Of a stretch of 64,000 nucleotides of DNA, positions 1 through 8,731 are shown piece after piece. Numbering within the stretch: position 1 is the stretch's first letter; every line of letters starts with the position of its first letter. The DNA comes from Actinophytocola xinjiangensis (GTDB lineage Bacteria; Actinomycetota; Actinomycetes; Mycobacteriales; Pseudonocardiaceae): assembly GCF_001921215.1 (NCBI RefSeq), contig NZ_MSIF01000017.1:124001-188000 (forward strand), in the 5' to 3' direction. A model generated the notes under the pieces. It saw nothing but the letters and a program-made list of their open reading frames with translations. It made no database searches and was not told the origin of the DNA. Both the position numbers and the translations under genes were made by a program.

Positions 1-354
1 ACCCTCCCGTTCACCGAGGCCCTGGGCCGCGTCGCCCTGCTGGTCGTCGCGGTGACGGTCCAGGTCTGGGCCGTGGCCGCCGTCGCCCTGGCCATCTCCA
101 CCTGCACCGACCACCCTCTGGTGGTGCTGGCGGCAGCCACCGGCGGCATCATCATCTTCACCGTCCTGGGCGAGATCCCCTCCCTGGACTGGCTGCACCC
201 CCTGCTGCTCACCGAGAGCTGGGAGGCCGTCGCCGACGTCGCGCGCGACCCACTCCCCATGAACGGCCTGACCGAAGGCTTCCTGAGAGCGGCCTGCTAC
301 CTCGTCATCGGCTACTCCCTGGCCCTGGCCCGGATAGTCACCCGCGACGGCTGA
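1..354 (+). CDS. ABC-2 type permease, C-terminal fragment
   Basis: The reading frame is open from base 1 to the TGA at 352-354, so the gene begins outside the window and only about 117 residues are visible. Three strongly hydrophobic stretches are seen: one from the window edge to about residue 34, one rich in Ala, Gly and Ile around residues 38-58, and one near the C-terminus. Between the last two lies a polar loop with Leu-His-Pro and a Trp-Glu segment. This pattern resembles the C-terminal half of ABC-2 type export permeases, but the ATPase partner is not in view. The next gene (thiQ) converges on it with only about 30 bases between. The family call is moderate; the substrate is unknown. 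Confidence 0.6.
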   Translation, partial: TLPFTEALGRVALLVVAVTVQVWAVAAVALAISTCTDHPLVVLAAATGGIIIFTVLGEIPSLDWLHPLLLTESWEAVADVARDPLPMNGLTEGFLRAACYLVIGYSLALARIVTRDG

Positions 355-385
355 ACCTCCCCGACCGTCGGCCACGGCCCGTTGG

Positions 386-1414
386 TCACGGCCGGGGAGA
401 CGGTTGGTCGGCGCGGCCTGGCGGCAGGACGGCGACCCCGTCGGCCACCAACGTCAGACACACCTCGTCCCCGACCTCGGCCACATCCCCCACCCCCGCC
501 ACGGCATCGACCACCATCTCCGCCACCCGAACCCGGACCCGAACGTGGTCCCGCCCCCGGACCCGCCACACCACGGTCCCACCGACCCCCTCCCGCGCCA
601 CCCGCAACGCCCCGGCCCGCAGCCCCAACCGAACGTCCCCGTCCCGCTCCCACTCCACGGTCACCGACCCCAACGCACACCGCGCCACCCCACCCGACAC
701 CGTCGCGTCCACGAACTCCCCGCAGCCGAGGAACCGCGCGGTCCGCTCGTCGACCGGCCGCTGCCACACCGCGTCGGGCGTGCCCACCTGCCGGATCCGC
801 CCTTCCCGCATGACCGCCACCCGGTCCGCCAGGGTGAACGCCTCGTCGTGGTCGTGGGTCACGACCAGCGCCGTCGCCCCGGTCGCGCGCAGCACCCGCG
901 CCAGGTCCACCGCCAGCTGTTCGCGCAGCGCCCGGTCCAGCGCCGAGAGCGGCTCGTCGAGCAGCAACAACCGTGGGCTCGGCGCCAGCGCCCGCGCCAA
1001 CGCCACCCGCTGCTGTTCACCGCCGGACAGTTCGGTGACCCGCCGGGCTCCGTAGCCGTCGAGCCCGACGAGGGAGAGCATCTCGGCGACCCGCTCGGGC
1101 GAGCGTTCCCGCCGCATCCGCAGCCCGAACTCCACGTTGCCGGCCACGTCCCGGTGCGGGAACAGCTGCCCGTCCTGGAACACGAGCCCGAAGCCGCGCC
1201 GGTGCACGGGCACGCCCGCCAGGTCCTGGCCGTCCCAGCTCACCTGCCCGGTCGCCGGTTCCAGTCCGGCGACCGCCCGCAGCAGCGTCGACTTCCCGCA
1301 CCCGGACGGGCCGAGCAGCGCCAGCACCTCACCGTCGGCCACCGTCAGGTCGGCGTCGGACACGGCGGCCAGGTCGCCGTAGGACACACCAAGACCGGAC
1401 ACGGTCAGCGCCAT
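386..1414 (-). CDS. thiQ: Thiamine ABC transporter ATPase (ThiQ-like)
   Basis: This is the ATP-hydrolysing subunit that powers thiamine import with ThiP and ThiB. The Walker A motif GPSGCGKST is at about residues 35-43. It is followed by the signature LSGGEQQRV, the Walker B segment LLLLDEPLSALD and the switch histidine in VVTHDHDEAF. The protein has 342 residues against about 230 in E. coli ThiQ; the extra C-terminal part looks like a TOBE-type regulatory domain. The frame stays open further upstream, but the ATG at 1414 overlaps the thiP stop in an ATGA and is the sensible start. It is the last gene of the riboswitch-controlled operon. Confidence 0.88.
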   Translation of the reverse strand: MALTVSGLGVSYGDLAAVSDADLTVADGEVLALLGPSGCGKSTLLRAVAGLEPATGQVSWDGQDLAGVPVHRRGFGLVFQDGQLFPHRDVAGNVEFGLRMRRERSPERVAEMLSLVGLDGYGARRVTELSGGEQQRVALARALAPSPRLLLLDEPLSALDRALREQLAVDLARVLRATGATALVVTHDHDEAFTLADRVAVMREGRIRQVGTPDAVWQRPVDERTARFLGCGEFVDATVSGGVARCALGSVTVEWERDGDVRLGLRAGALRVAREGVGGTVVWRVRGRDHVRVRVRVAEMVVDAVAGVGDVAEVGDEVCLTLVADGVAVLPPGRADQPSPRP

Positions 1415-3012
1415 CAGAACTCCCCGACCCGGGTTCGCCCGGCCGACTCGACCAGCGCCACGGCCGCGACCGTCACCACGATCAGCAGCGTGCACGCCGC
1501 GTACGCCATCTGGTTGTTCAGTTCCCCCGGCCGCGAGATCAGCCGGGCGATCGCCACCGGCAGGGTCGCGGTGTCGGGCCTGGCCAGGAAGCTCGTCGCA
1601 CCGAACTCGCCCAGCGCCACCACGAAGCCGAAACCGGCGGCGGTCAGCAGCGAACGGCCGGCCATCGGCACGTCGACCTCGCGCCACACCGCGGCCGGCG
1701 ACGCGCCCAGGGACGCGGCCGCCTGGCGCAGCCGCTGGTCGATCGAGCGCAGCACCGGCAGCACCATGCGGATCACCAGCGGGGTCACCACCAGCGCCTG
1801 GGCCAGCGGGACCAGCGCCGGCGAGGTGCGCAGGTCACCGGGCAGCATGTCGAGGGTCACCAGGTAGCCGAAGCCGACGGTCACCGCCGACACCCCCAGC
1901 GGCAGCATCAGCGCGGTGTCCATGGTCTCCACGACACCGCGGCGTACCCGGCCGCGCGACAGCGACACCAGCACGACACTGGCCGTCACGCCCAGCAGCA
2001 CGGCCAGGACGGTCGCGTCGGTCGCGGCGCGCAGCGAGTTCAGCGCGGCGTCCACACCGGACACCTGGAGCGAGCCGGCGTGGCCGAAGCCGGCCAGCGC
2101 GCGGTAGCCGGCCAGCCCACCGCCGAACGAACGCGCCACCAGCACCACCACCGGCACCAGCAGCAGCGCCACCACGCCCAGGGCGACCGCGACCACCGTC
2201 CACGACAGGGCGCCGCGCGGGCGGCGGGCGACGGTGGCGCGGCCGCGCAGCGCCAGCGCCGACTCGCCGCGCCGCCGGGCCAGCGCGCCGACCGTCAGCG
2301 CCGCCACCACCGCCGCCAGCTGCACCAGCGACAGTGCCGCCGCGCCGGGCAGGTCCAGCAGTTCGACCGTGCGCAGGTAGATCTCGGTCTCCAGCGTCCG
2401 GTACCGCGAGCCGCCGAGGATCAGCACGACGCCGAAACTGGTGGCACAGAACAGGAACACGACCGCCGCCGCCGACGTCAGGGCCGGGGCGAGCGCGGGG
2501 AGCGTGACCGACCGGAACGCGCGCAGCGGCGAGGCGCCCAGCGAACGCGCGGCGTCGCCCGCCCGTCCGTCCACATGTGACCAGAGGTTCGCGACGGTCC
2601 TGGCGACCACGGCCACGTTGAAGAACGCGTTGGCCAGCACGATCGCGAACACCCCGCCGTCGGGCAGCAGCGTGCGGAACGCCAGCCCGACCACCACCGT
2701 CGGCAGCACGAACGGCACCAGCACCGCCACCCGCACGAACCACAGGCCACGCAGCGACGTCCTGGCCAGCAGGTAGGCCACCGGCAGGCCGGCGAGTACC
2801 GCCAGCACCGTCGACGCGGCCGCCTGCCCGACGGTGAACCCGACCAGCCGCCACGTCTGCCCCGACCCGAGCACCGCCAGCACGCCGCCCTCGCCGACGC
2901 CCAGCCGCAGGATCGCCACCACCGGCCACACGAAGAACACCGCCAGGAACCCCAGCGGCAGCGCGGCGGCCAGCCCCAGCCAGGGGCTCAGCCCTGGACG
3001 AGCGCGCGCCAC
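1414..3012 (-). CDS. thiP: Thiamine ABC transporter permease (ThiP-like)
   Basis: This inner-membrane channel subunit has 532 residues and about 12 hydrophobic segments. They are arranged as two repeated permease halves, each with an EAA-type loop (LGASPLRAFRSVTLP near residue 185 and LGASPAAVWREVDVP in the second half). Fusion of two permease modules in one chain and a length near 530 are typical of ThiP. The GTG at 3012 is chosen because the hydrophobic N-terminus follows at once; it overlaps the end of thiB by 25 bases, which suggests translational coupling. The frame is open further upstream, but only as a shadow over thiB. Confidence 0.87.
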   Translation of the reverse strand: MARARPGLSPWLGLAAALPLGFLAVFFVWPVVAILRLGVGEGGVLAVLGSGQTWRLVGFTVGQAAASTVLAVLAGLPVAYLLARTSLRGLWFVRVAVLVPFVLPTVVVGLAFRTLLPDGGVFAIVLANAFFNVAVVARTVANLWSHVDGRAGDAARSLGASPLRAFRSVTLPALAPALTSAAAVVFLFCATSFGVVLILGGSRYRTLETEIYLRTVELLDLPGAAALSLVQLAAVVAALTVGALARRRGESALALRGRATVARRPRGALSWTVVAVALGVVALLLVPVVVLVARSFGGGLAGYRALAGFGHAGSLQVSGVDAALNSLRAATDATVLAVLLGVTASVVLVSLSRGRVRRGVVETMDTALMLPLGVSAVTVGFGYLVTLDMLPGDLRTSPALVPLAQALVVTPLVIRMVLPVLRSIDQRLRQAAASLGASPAAVWREVDVPMAGRSLLTAAGFGFVVALGEFGATSFLARPDTATLPVAIARLISRPGELNNQMAYAACTLLIVVTVAAVALVESAGRTRVGEF

Positions 3013-4040
3013 TCGTCGATCCACCGCTCCCGGTGCTCGGCGATCATCGCCGGGTCCAGTGTGGCCGACGCCTCGGGCTGGGGCGCCGCCTGCTGCCAGG
3101 CCGCCGGCAACTCGACGTCCGACCGCGCCGGATAGACGTACATCTGCTCGGGCACCTGCGACTGGAACTCGGGCGAGAGCAGGAAGTCCATGACCTCGCG
3201 GGCGTCCTCGCCGTTCGCCGCGCCCTCCAGGACGCCCGCGTACTCGACCTGCTGGAAACACGTGTCGAGCACGGCCGTGGTCCTCGGCTTGCCGTCCTCA
3301 CCGATCTCGGCGGCCGGCGACGACGCGTAGGACACCACGATCGGCCGGTCACCCTTGCCGGAGGACCCGGAGAACTCCTGGGTGTAGGCCTCCTCCCAGC
3401 CGCTGACGACCAGCACGCCGCGTTCGGTGAGCGCGCGCCAGTAGTCCTGCCAGCCGTCCTCGCCGAGGGTGGCGATCGTGCCGAGCAGGAACGACAGGCC
3501 GGGCGATGACGTCGCCGGATCCTCCACCACCAGCAGGTTCGCGTACTCAGGGCGAGTCAGGTCAGCCAGGCCCGTCGGCACCGGCACGCCCTTGGCCGCC
3601 AGCGCCGCCGGGTCGACGTTGAGGCACACATCACCGACGTCCACCGCCGTCAGTCGCTCACCGTCACCGATCGCGTACCGCTGCGGGCCCTGGTCGGCCC
3701 CGGGGCCGCGGTAGGCGGCGAACACGTTCTCCGCCAGCGCCCGCGAGGCGAACGTGGTGTCCACACCGTAGGCGACGTCGGCGACCGGACTGTCCTTCGT
3801 GAGCACCAACTGGTTGGTCAACGCCCCCGCGTCACCGAGGCGACGCACGTCGATCGTGATGCCCGACCTGTCCCGGAACGCGTCGAGCACCTCCTCGCTC
3901 ATCGCGAACGAGTCGTGGGTCGCCAGAACGACGCGCCGCTCGCCGTCCTGCGCGGACTCACCGGCGGTGAGCGAGCAACCGGTCAGCGTGACCGTCACGG
4001 TGAGCGCCAGCGCGGCGGCAAGCACGGTTCTACGTAACAT
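2988..4040 (-). CDS. thiB: Thiamine-binding lipoprotein (ThiB-like)
   Basis: This is the extracellular substrate-binding component of the thiamine importer. The ATG at 4040 follows a purine-rich GGAGAGAGGA ribosome site. The N-terminus is a lipoprotein signal: two Arg, a hydrophobic run, then the lipobox LTGC, so the mature protein would be lipid-anchored. The segment THDSF followed by SEEVLDAF matches the YDSF-type start of thiamine-binding proteins. The protein has 350 residues. It is the first gene of the operon, directly downstream of the TPP riboswitch, which fixes the substrate better than sequence similarity alone would. Confidence 0.9.
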   Translation of the reverse strand: MLRRTVLAAALALTVTVTLTGCSLTAGESAQDGERRVVLATHDSFAMSEEVLDAFRDRSGITIDVRRLGDAGALTNQLVLTKDSPVADVAYGVDTTFASRALAENVFAAYRGPGADQGPQRYAIGDGERLTAVDVGDVCLNVDPAALAAKGVPVPTGLADLTRPEYANLLVVEDPATSSPGLSFLLGTIATLGEDGWQDYWRALTERGVLVVSGWEEAYTQEFSGSSGKGDRPIVVSYASSPAAEIGEDGKPRTTAVLDTCFQQVEYAGVLEGAANGEDAREVMDFLLSPEFQSQVPEQMYVYPARSDVELPAAWQQAAPQPEASATLDPAMIAEHRERWIDEWRALVQG

Positions 4041-4052
4041 GTTCGTCCTCTC

Positions 4053-4140
4053 TCCCTGCGCCGGCATGACCCGGATCAGGTTCGACGGTCGAGGGCTGCG
4101 AGCCCTCCTCTCAGCCCGGCGCTACACCGGACTCCCGTGG
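4053..4140 (-). promoter_or_regulatory. TPP riboswitch (THI element) upstream of thiB
   Basis: Read on the minus strand, the leader contains the pyrimidine-sensor core CTGAGA (complement of 4108-4113). It also has a GC-rich hairpin (GAGGGCTCGCAGCCCTC) and the pyrophosphate-sensor consensus CCTGATCCGGGTCATGCCGG (complement of 4061-4080). These are the two hallmark halves of the TPP aptamer. The 3' end lies only about 12 bases from the thiB start, and the ribosome site follows at once, so control of translation initiation is likely; that part is inference. Confidence 0.93.
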
Positions 4141-4185
4141 TGAACAGCAAGCCTACCGGTGCGACTCGAGTGGTGGGGGGCCACC

Positions 4186-4521
4186 ATGGGGGGCATGCCA
4201 GAACTGCTCTCTGACGAAGCCAAGGGGAAAGCACTCGGTCGCCTGCGCAACTGGCGGCTGGCCGAGGGCGCTTTCGAGCGGACGGTCGAGTTGGCCAGCT
4301 TCCCGCAGGCGATCCAGGTCGTCACCGGGGTCGCCGACGTCGCCGAGACCAACAACCACCATCCCGACATCGACATCCGCTGGCGGACGCTCACGTTCCG
4401 CTGCACCACACATTCGGAGAGCGGCATCACGGCCAAGGACGTGACCCTGGCCGAGGCCATCGATCTCGTGATCGACGCCGTGCGCGCCGAGCGATCAGGG
4501 GGTGACGCCGTCGCCACGTGA
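4186..4521 (+). CDS. Pterin-4a-carbinolamine dehydratase
   Basis: This enzyme recycles the 4a-hydroxy-tetrahydropterin formed by aromatic amino acid hydroxylases. The family signature is intact: ETNNHHP with the catalytic histidine pair, then WRTLTFRCTTH and GITAKD. The protein is 111 residues, the usual size. An ATG at 4186 has a G-rich ribosome site 5 bases upstream; the in-frame ATG at 4195 is an alternative that would remove three residues. No hydroxylase gene lies nearby, so the physiological partner is unknown. It stands alone between the divergent thi operon and a convergent phosphatase gene. Confidence 0.9.
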   Translation: MGGMPELLSDEAKGKALGRLRNWRLAEGAFERTVELASFPQAIQVVTGVADVAETNNHHPDIDIRWRTLTFRCTTHSESGITAKDVTLAEAIDLVIDAVRAERSGGDAVAT

Positions 4522-4548
4522 CGCGCCGACGGGCGTTGCCCGACGGGC

Positions 4549-6147
4549 TCAGTCGGTGAGCCCGACCGTGGTCAGGGGTTCGAGGGCGGGGGCGTCCGGG
4601 GTGCCGGTGGCGCGTTCCACCACGACCTTCGCCCGCCGGCCCTCGACGTGCAGGACGGCGATGGCGTTCCCGAAGTGCGGGCCGGTGGTCCTGGTCCACG
4701 TGACGGGCAGGGGCGCGACGCCCGCCACCCGCGCCCACCAGCGGGCGATCGCGGCCACCGGGCGCCACCAGCCCGCCCGCAGCGGCGGGCGCAGTGTCCA
4801 CGGCACCTGGTTGTGGAGGGGGGAGCACACCAGTTGGTGCACCGACGCGCCGACCGGTTCCGGGAACCGTGCCCTGGCCGCGTACACGTGGTGGACATCG
4901 CCCGACAGCACGGTCACGGTGGCGGCGTTTCCCTTGGCCGCTCCGAGGATCAGGCGCGTGAGCCGGTCGGCGGAGTCGCGGAAGGACGGCCAGTGTTCGA
5001 GGTCGCCCGCCTGTCTGACGCGTTCGGCCAACGCGCCGCGCCAGCCAGGGCGGCGGCAGGCGACCTCGTTGACGGACTGGAGGTCGCTGATCGCGTGGGG
5101 CATCAGCCACGGCAGGGACGTGCCGATCAGCAGGTGGTCGTGGTCCCCGTCGGCGTGCTGTTCCAGCCAGGTGAACTCGGCGTCGCTGAGCATCGCTCGG
5201 GGGGTGAAGGTTCGGCCGGCGCGGGTGTCGATGGCCAGCAGCCGCACGGTGCCGAAGTCGCGACAGTAACTCCAGCGGACTTCCTTGTGGCCGTTGACTT
5301 CCCGGACCGCCCGTTCGGCGAGGTCGCGCAGGGCCGCTGTCACGTCGCCGGTGCGGACCTCGCGGTGAACGGGATCCTGGGCCAGTTCCGTGGGGGAGAG
5401 GTTGCCCAGGTGCTGGTAGACCCAGTACGACATCAGCGCCGCCAGCTCGCGTTCCGGCCACCACGGCTTCCCGGCCATCTGGCCGCGCCACGCCTGGGAG
5501 GTGTTCCAATCGTCGCGGACGTCGTGGTCGTCGAGCAGCATCGAGGTGGGGACGGTCGACAGCAGCCAGCGAACGTCGGGCGTCGACCACGACTCGTGGT
5601 AGAGGTGGGTGTATTCCTCGAAGTTGGCGACCTCGTGGCCGGGTGGTCGCGTCACGTCGCGGCGGGTGGCCAGCCAGGCCCGGGTCGCCGTCGTGGTTTC
5701 GTCGGCGTAGATCTGGTCGCCGGCCAGGAGAAGGGCGTCGGGCCAGGTGTGGTCCGGTTCGGTGCGCATGCGGTGGGCGTAGGCGGCCAGGGCGTCGATG
5801 CCGAAACGGCGCTGTTCGGCGGGATCTGCGGTGTCGGGCATGCGGCAGGTGCCGAACAGCATCGAGAACCGGGGATCGCCGCCCTCGGGGAACGTGCGGA
5901 TGCGGCTGGGCGGGAACTCCGGCGGCGGCCACACGACCTCACCGTCCAGGGCCACCTCGTAGGGGGTGCTGGTGCCCGGCGCCAAACCCGTCAGGACCAC
6001 CAGGGCGTAGTGGTGGCCGGCCACGGTGAACGTGGGGGTGTCGGTGCCGGCGACCGTGACCGTCGCGGGGGCGTCGGTCTCGACCCAGATCGTGGCGGAC
6101 GTGCTGTCGACGTGGCGCAGCAGCGGGCCCAGCGTCAACGCCGGCAT
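4549..6147 (-). CDS. PhoD-like metallophosphoesterase
   Basis: This 532-residue protein belongs to the alkaline phosphatase D superfamily of metal-dependent phosphatases and phosphodiesterases. Visible metal-site segments are LLAGDQIYADE, LLDDHDVRDDWN and GDVHHVYAA, in the expected order. An N-terminal beta-rich part (about residues 1-100) precedes the catalytic domain. No signal peptide or twin-arginine motif is present, unlike secreted PhoD, so a cytoplasmic role is likely. The ATG at 6147 overlaps the stop of the upstream SUKH gene by one base in TGATG fashion, so the two are translated as a unit. The substrate cannot be read from sequence. Confidence 0.85.
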   Translation of the reverse strand: MPALTLGPLLRHVDSTSATIWVETDAPATVTVAGTDTPTFTVAGHHYALVVLTGLAPGTSTPYEVALDGEVVWPPPEFPPSRIRTFPEGGDPRFSMLFGTCRMPDTADPAEQRRFGIDALAAYAHRMRTEPDHTWPDALLLAGDQIYADETTTATRAWLATRRDVTRPPGHEVANFEEYTHLYHESWSTPDVRWLLSTVPTSMLLDDHDVRDDWNTSQAWRGQMAGKPWWPERELAALMSYWVYQHLGNLSPTELAQDPVHREVRTGDVTAALRDLAERAVREVNGHKEVRWSYCRDFGTVRLLAIDTRAGRTFTPRAMLSDAEFTWLEQHADGDHDHLLIGTSLPWLMPHAISDLQSVNEVACRRPGWRGALAERVRQAGDLEHWPSFRDSADRLTRLILGAAKGNAATVTVLSGDVHHVYAARARFPEPVGASVHQLVCSPLHNQVPWTLRPPLRAGWWRPVAAIARWWARVAGVAPLPVTWTRTTGPHFGNAIAVLHVEGRRAKVVVERATGTPDAPALEPLTTVGLTD

Positions 6148-6575
6148 CAGGTGTCCAGGTACTTGCGCAGAACGTGGGTGAGCAGCGCGGTCGCCCCGTC
6201 GTACTGGGCCAGCACCTGGCGCGACCCCCGGTCGGCCACCACCCACGCACCCGCCCGCACCCCGAACAGGTCACCGTTGGCCTCACCGACCCACGTGCCC
6301 GACGGGTCACCCAGCCGCTCGTTGGACTCCACCACCCCGGCGACGAACATGCCCCCGACGTTACGGCCGTCGCGGGTGGCGTAGAGCATCGAACCGTTGA
6401 AGTCCAGGCCGTCGGTGCGGGCCAGCAAACCCCGGTAGGCCGCCGGCAGCACGCCGCCGGTGCGCGCCCGGAACCACCCGTCGACCCTGGCCAGGGCGCC
6501 GGGATCGGCCGGGCCGTTGAGCTCCCAGCCCTGCTCGGCCACCTCGTCGAGCAGCGGGTCAAGCGGTTCGGTCAC
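6147..6575 (-). CDS. SMI1/KNR4 (SUKH) domain protein
   Basis: This is a small 142-residue protein with a SUKH-type fold. Key stretches are GWFRARTGGVLPAAYRGLL, then FNGSMLYATRDG and an acidic or polar C-terminus ending in an LRKYLD motif. The GTG at 6575 is preceded by an AAGGAG ribosome site at a good distance; longer readings run over the divergent promoter region. SUKH proteins are often immunity proteins in contact-dependent toxin systems, but many are housekeeping adaptors. Here the partner is a coupled PhoD-like phosphatase, not a recognisable toxin. Family call fair, function unknown. Confidence 0.72.
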   Translation of the reverse strand: MTEPLDPLLDEVAEQGWELNGPADPGALARVDGWFRARTGGVLPAAYRGLLARTDGLDFNGSMLYATRDGRNVGGMFVAGVVESNERLGDPSGTWVGEANGDLFGVRAGAWVVADRGSRQVLAQYDGATALLTHVLRKYLDT

Positions 6576-6670
6576 CTGGACTCCTTCGGCTTTAGCCCGT
6601 TCGGTGCTAGCGGCTGGCCATGTCACGTGCCACGTTCGGCGGTGGCCATGACGTCGAACTGGGGAGCGCC

Positions 6671-8665
6671 ATGAAGCGGTCGATGATGCCCGCCCTGATC
6701 GTGCTCGCCGCCCTGCTGGCGGCGGTCGTGACGGCTCCGAGCGTGTCGGCGGCACCACCGCGAACACCACCGCGGGCCACGCCGGTGTGCGACCCGATCG
6801 ACCCGGCCGCCTGCCTGCTGCCGTTCCCGAACGACTTCTTCACGGTCCCCGACCGGTCGACGCCGACCGGCCGGCGGCTGAGTCTTGCCCCGGAGATGAT
6901 GCCGCGCAACGTCGCGGGCGTGCCGATCGACCCCTCCGAGTGGAACCGGAGCGACGGGTTCTCGCCCGGGTCGATGCTGCTCGCGTCCGTGCCCGGCGTC
7001 GACCTCGCGCGCACCGGCGCCGCCCCCATCACCGACATCGGCCGCTCGCTGCGCCGCGACGCCCCCGTCGTGCTGATCGACGCCACCACCGGCAAACGGC
7101 ACCCGTACTGGGTGGAGCTGGACTCGCGGGCCACCGACCCCACCCGGCAGGCGCTGATCGTGCGCCCCGCCAAGAACCTCGTCGAGGGCCACCGCTACGT
7201 CGTGGCGCTGCGGGACCTGCGCGACGGCGCCGGCCAGCCGATCCCCGCCGGGCCGGCGTTCCAACGGATGCTGCGCTGGTACCCGCCCAGCGACCCGACG
7301 CTGCGGGCCCGCTGGCTGCAGCTGCGGCCGGCGCTGGTCCAACTGTGGCTCTCCGGCGTCGACCTGTCCGACCTGCACCTGGCGTGGGACTTCACCGTCG
7401 CCAGCACCCGGAACCTGACCGGCCGGGCGCTGCACATGCGCGACGAGGCGTTCGCCGCCCTCGGTGACGCCGCGCCGGCCGTGACCGTCACCAGCGTCCA
7501 GGACCCCACGCCCGAGCAGGACCCGGCGTGGGCCCGCAAGATCGTCGGCACGGTCGAGGTGCCCCAGTACCTGACCGGCGAGACCGGCGGCCCCGGCTCG
7601 CGACTGGCCTACGGCCCCGACGGCCGGCCCGAGCCCGACGGGATCTACCGGGCGACGTTCCAGTGCAACATTCCGCGCAGCGTGCTCGCCGAGGGTGCGG
7701 CGAAGCCACTGCTGTGGGGGCACGGCCTGTTCGGCAGCCACACCGCCGTCAACGGTTTGGGCGCGGTCGCCAACGAGAGCAACTCGGTGCCCTGCGGCGC
7801 CAGCTGGCTGGGCATGTCCGGCGAGGACGTGCCGTTCATCGTCGGCGCGCTCGGTGACCTGTCGCTGTTCGGGTCGGTGCCCGACCGGATGCAGCAGGCG
7901 TACCTGAACGCGTTGTTCCTCGGCCGCTCGATGATCCACCCGGCCGGCCTGTCGGCGCTGCCGGAGTTCCAGGTGGGCGGCGCGCCGGCGCTGGACGCGT
8001 CGGCCGGTCTCGGCTACGCGGGCGCGAGCCTGGGCGGCATCCAGGGCACCGCGCTGTCCGCGCTGGGCCAGGACTTCACCCGCTCGGTGCTGATCGTGCC
8101 GGCGACGAACTTCTCCACGATGCTCAACCGCGCCTCGCCGTTCCAGCTGCTGCAACCGATCCTGGACGCCTCCTACCCGGACAAGCTCGACCAGCAGGTG
8201 GGTTTCGCGCTGATGCAGGTGCTGTGGGACCGGGGCGAGGGCAACGGCTACGTCGCGCACCTCGTCCGCGACCCGCTGCCCGGCACCCCGGTCAAGTCGG
8301 TGCTGCTGCACCAGGCGTTCGGCGACCACCAGGTGGCCAACATCGCGACCGAGGTCGCTTCCCGCACGCTGGGCCTGCGGGTGGTGCGCCCGACGCTCGC
8401 GCCGGGGCGGGACACCGCCGTCGAGCCGCAGTGGAACCTGCCGGCGGTGCCGAGGTTCCCGTACCGGGGTTCGGCGCTGGTCGTGTGGGACAGCGGCACG
8501 CCCGCGCCGCCGCTGGGCAACCAGGCCCCGACCCAGGGCCACGACCCGCACGGCGACACCGGCAACACTCCGGCGGCCCGCGCACAGGCCGCCCACTTCC
8601 TGCTCACCGGCGAGGTCATCGACGTCTGCGGTGGTGAGCCCTGCGTAGCGATCCCGACCAGCTGA
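6671..8665 (+). CDS. Secreted alpha/beta-hydrolase-like protein
   Basis: This 664-residue exported protein has a signal peptide: Lys-Arg, a hydrophobic core, and likely cleavage after VSA near residue 28. The mature start contains a Cys-bracketed segment and LPFPNDFF, a motif typical of the N-terminal domain of bacterial virulence-factor type lipases. A serine-elbow-like GYAGASLGG lies near residue 455, and later a segment containing HQAFGDHQV could supply the catalytic His. These suggest an esterase or lipase, but the triad is not proven. The ATG at 6671 has a GGGGAG ribosome site; an upstream frame extension is not needed. Divergent from the SUKH gene. Confidence 0.65.
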   Translation: MKRSMMPALIVLAALLAAVVTAPSVSAAPPRTPPRATPVCDPIDPAACLLPFPNDFFTVPDRSTPTGRRLSLAPEMMPRNVAGVPIDPSEWNRSDGFSPGSMLLASVPGVDLARTGAAPITDIGRSLRRDAPVVLIDATTGKRHPYWVELDSRATDPTRQALIVRPAKNLVEGHRYVVALRDLRDGAGQPIPAGPAFQRMLRWYPPSDPTLRARWLQLRPALVQLWLSGVDLSDLHLAWDFTVASTRNLTGRALHMRDEAFAALGDAAPAVTVTSVQDPTPEQDPAWARKIVGTVEVPQYLTGETGGPGSRLAYGPDGRPEPDGIYRATFQCNIPRSVLAEGAAKPLLWGHGLFGSHTAVNGLGAVANESNSVPCGASWLGMSGEDVPFIVGALGDLSLFGSVPDRMQQAYLNALFLGRSMIHPAGLSALPEFQVGGAPALDASAGLGYAGASLGGIQGTALSALGQDFTRSVLIVPATNFSTMLNRASPFQLLQPILDASYPDKLDQQVGFALMQVLWDRGEGNGYVAHLVRDPLPGTPVKSVLLHQAFGDHQVANIATEVASRTLGLRVVRPTLAPGRDTAVEPQWNLPAVPRFPYRGSALVVWDSGTPAPPLGNQAPTQGHDPHGDTGNTPAARAQAAHFLLTGEVIDVCGGEPCVAIPTS

Positions 8666-8731
8666 GTGTCGGGGTAGCCCAATAAGGTGTCGCTCACCCG
8701 AGAGTCTCCATCGCAGAAGGAGCGGCCGCCG

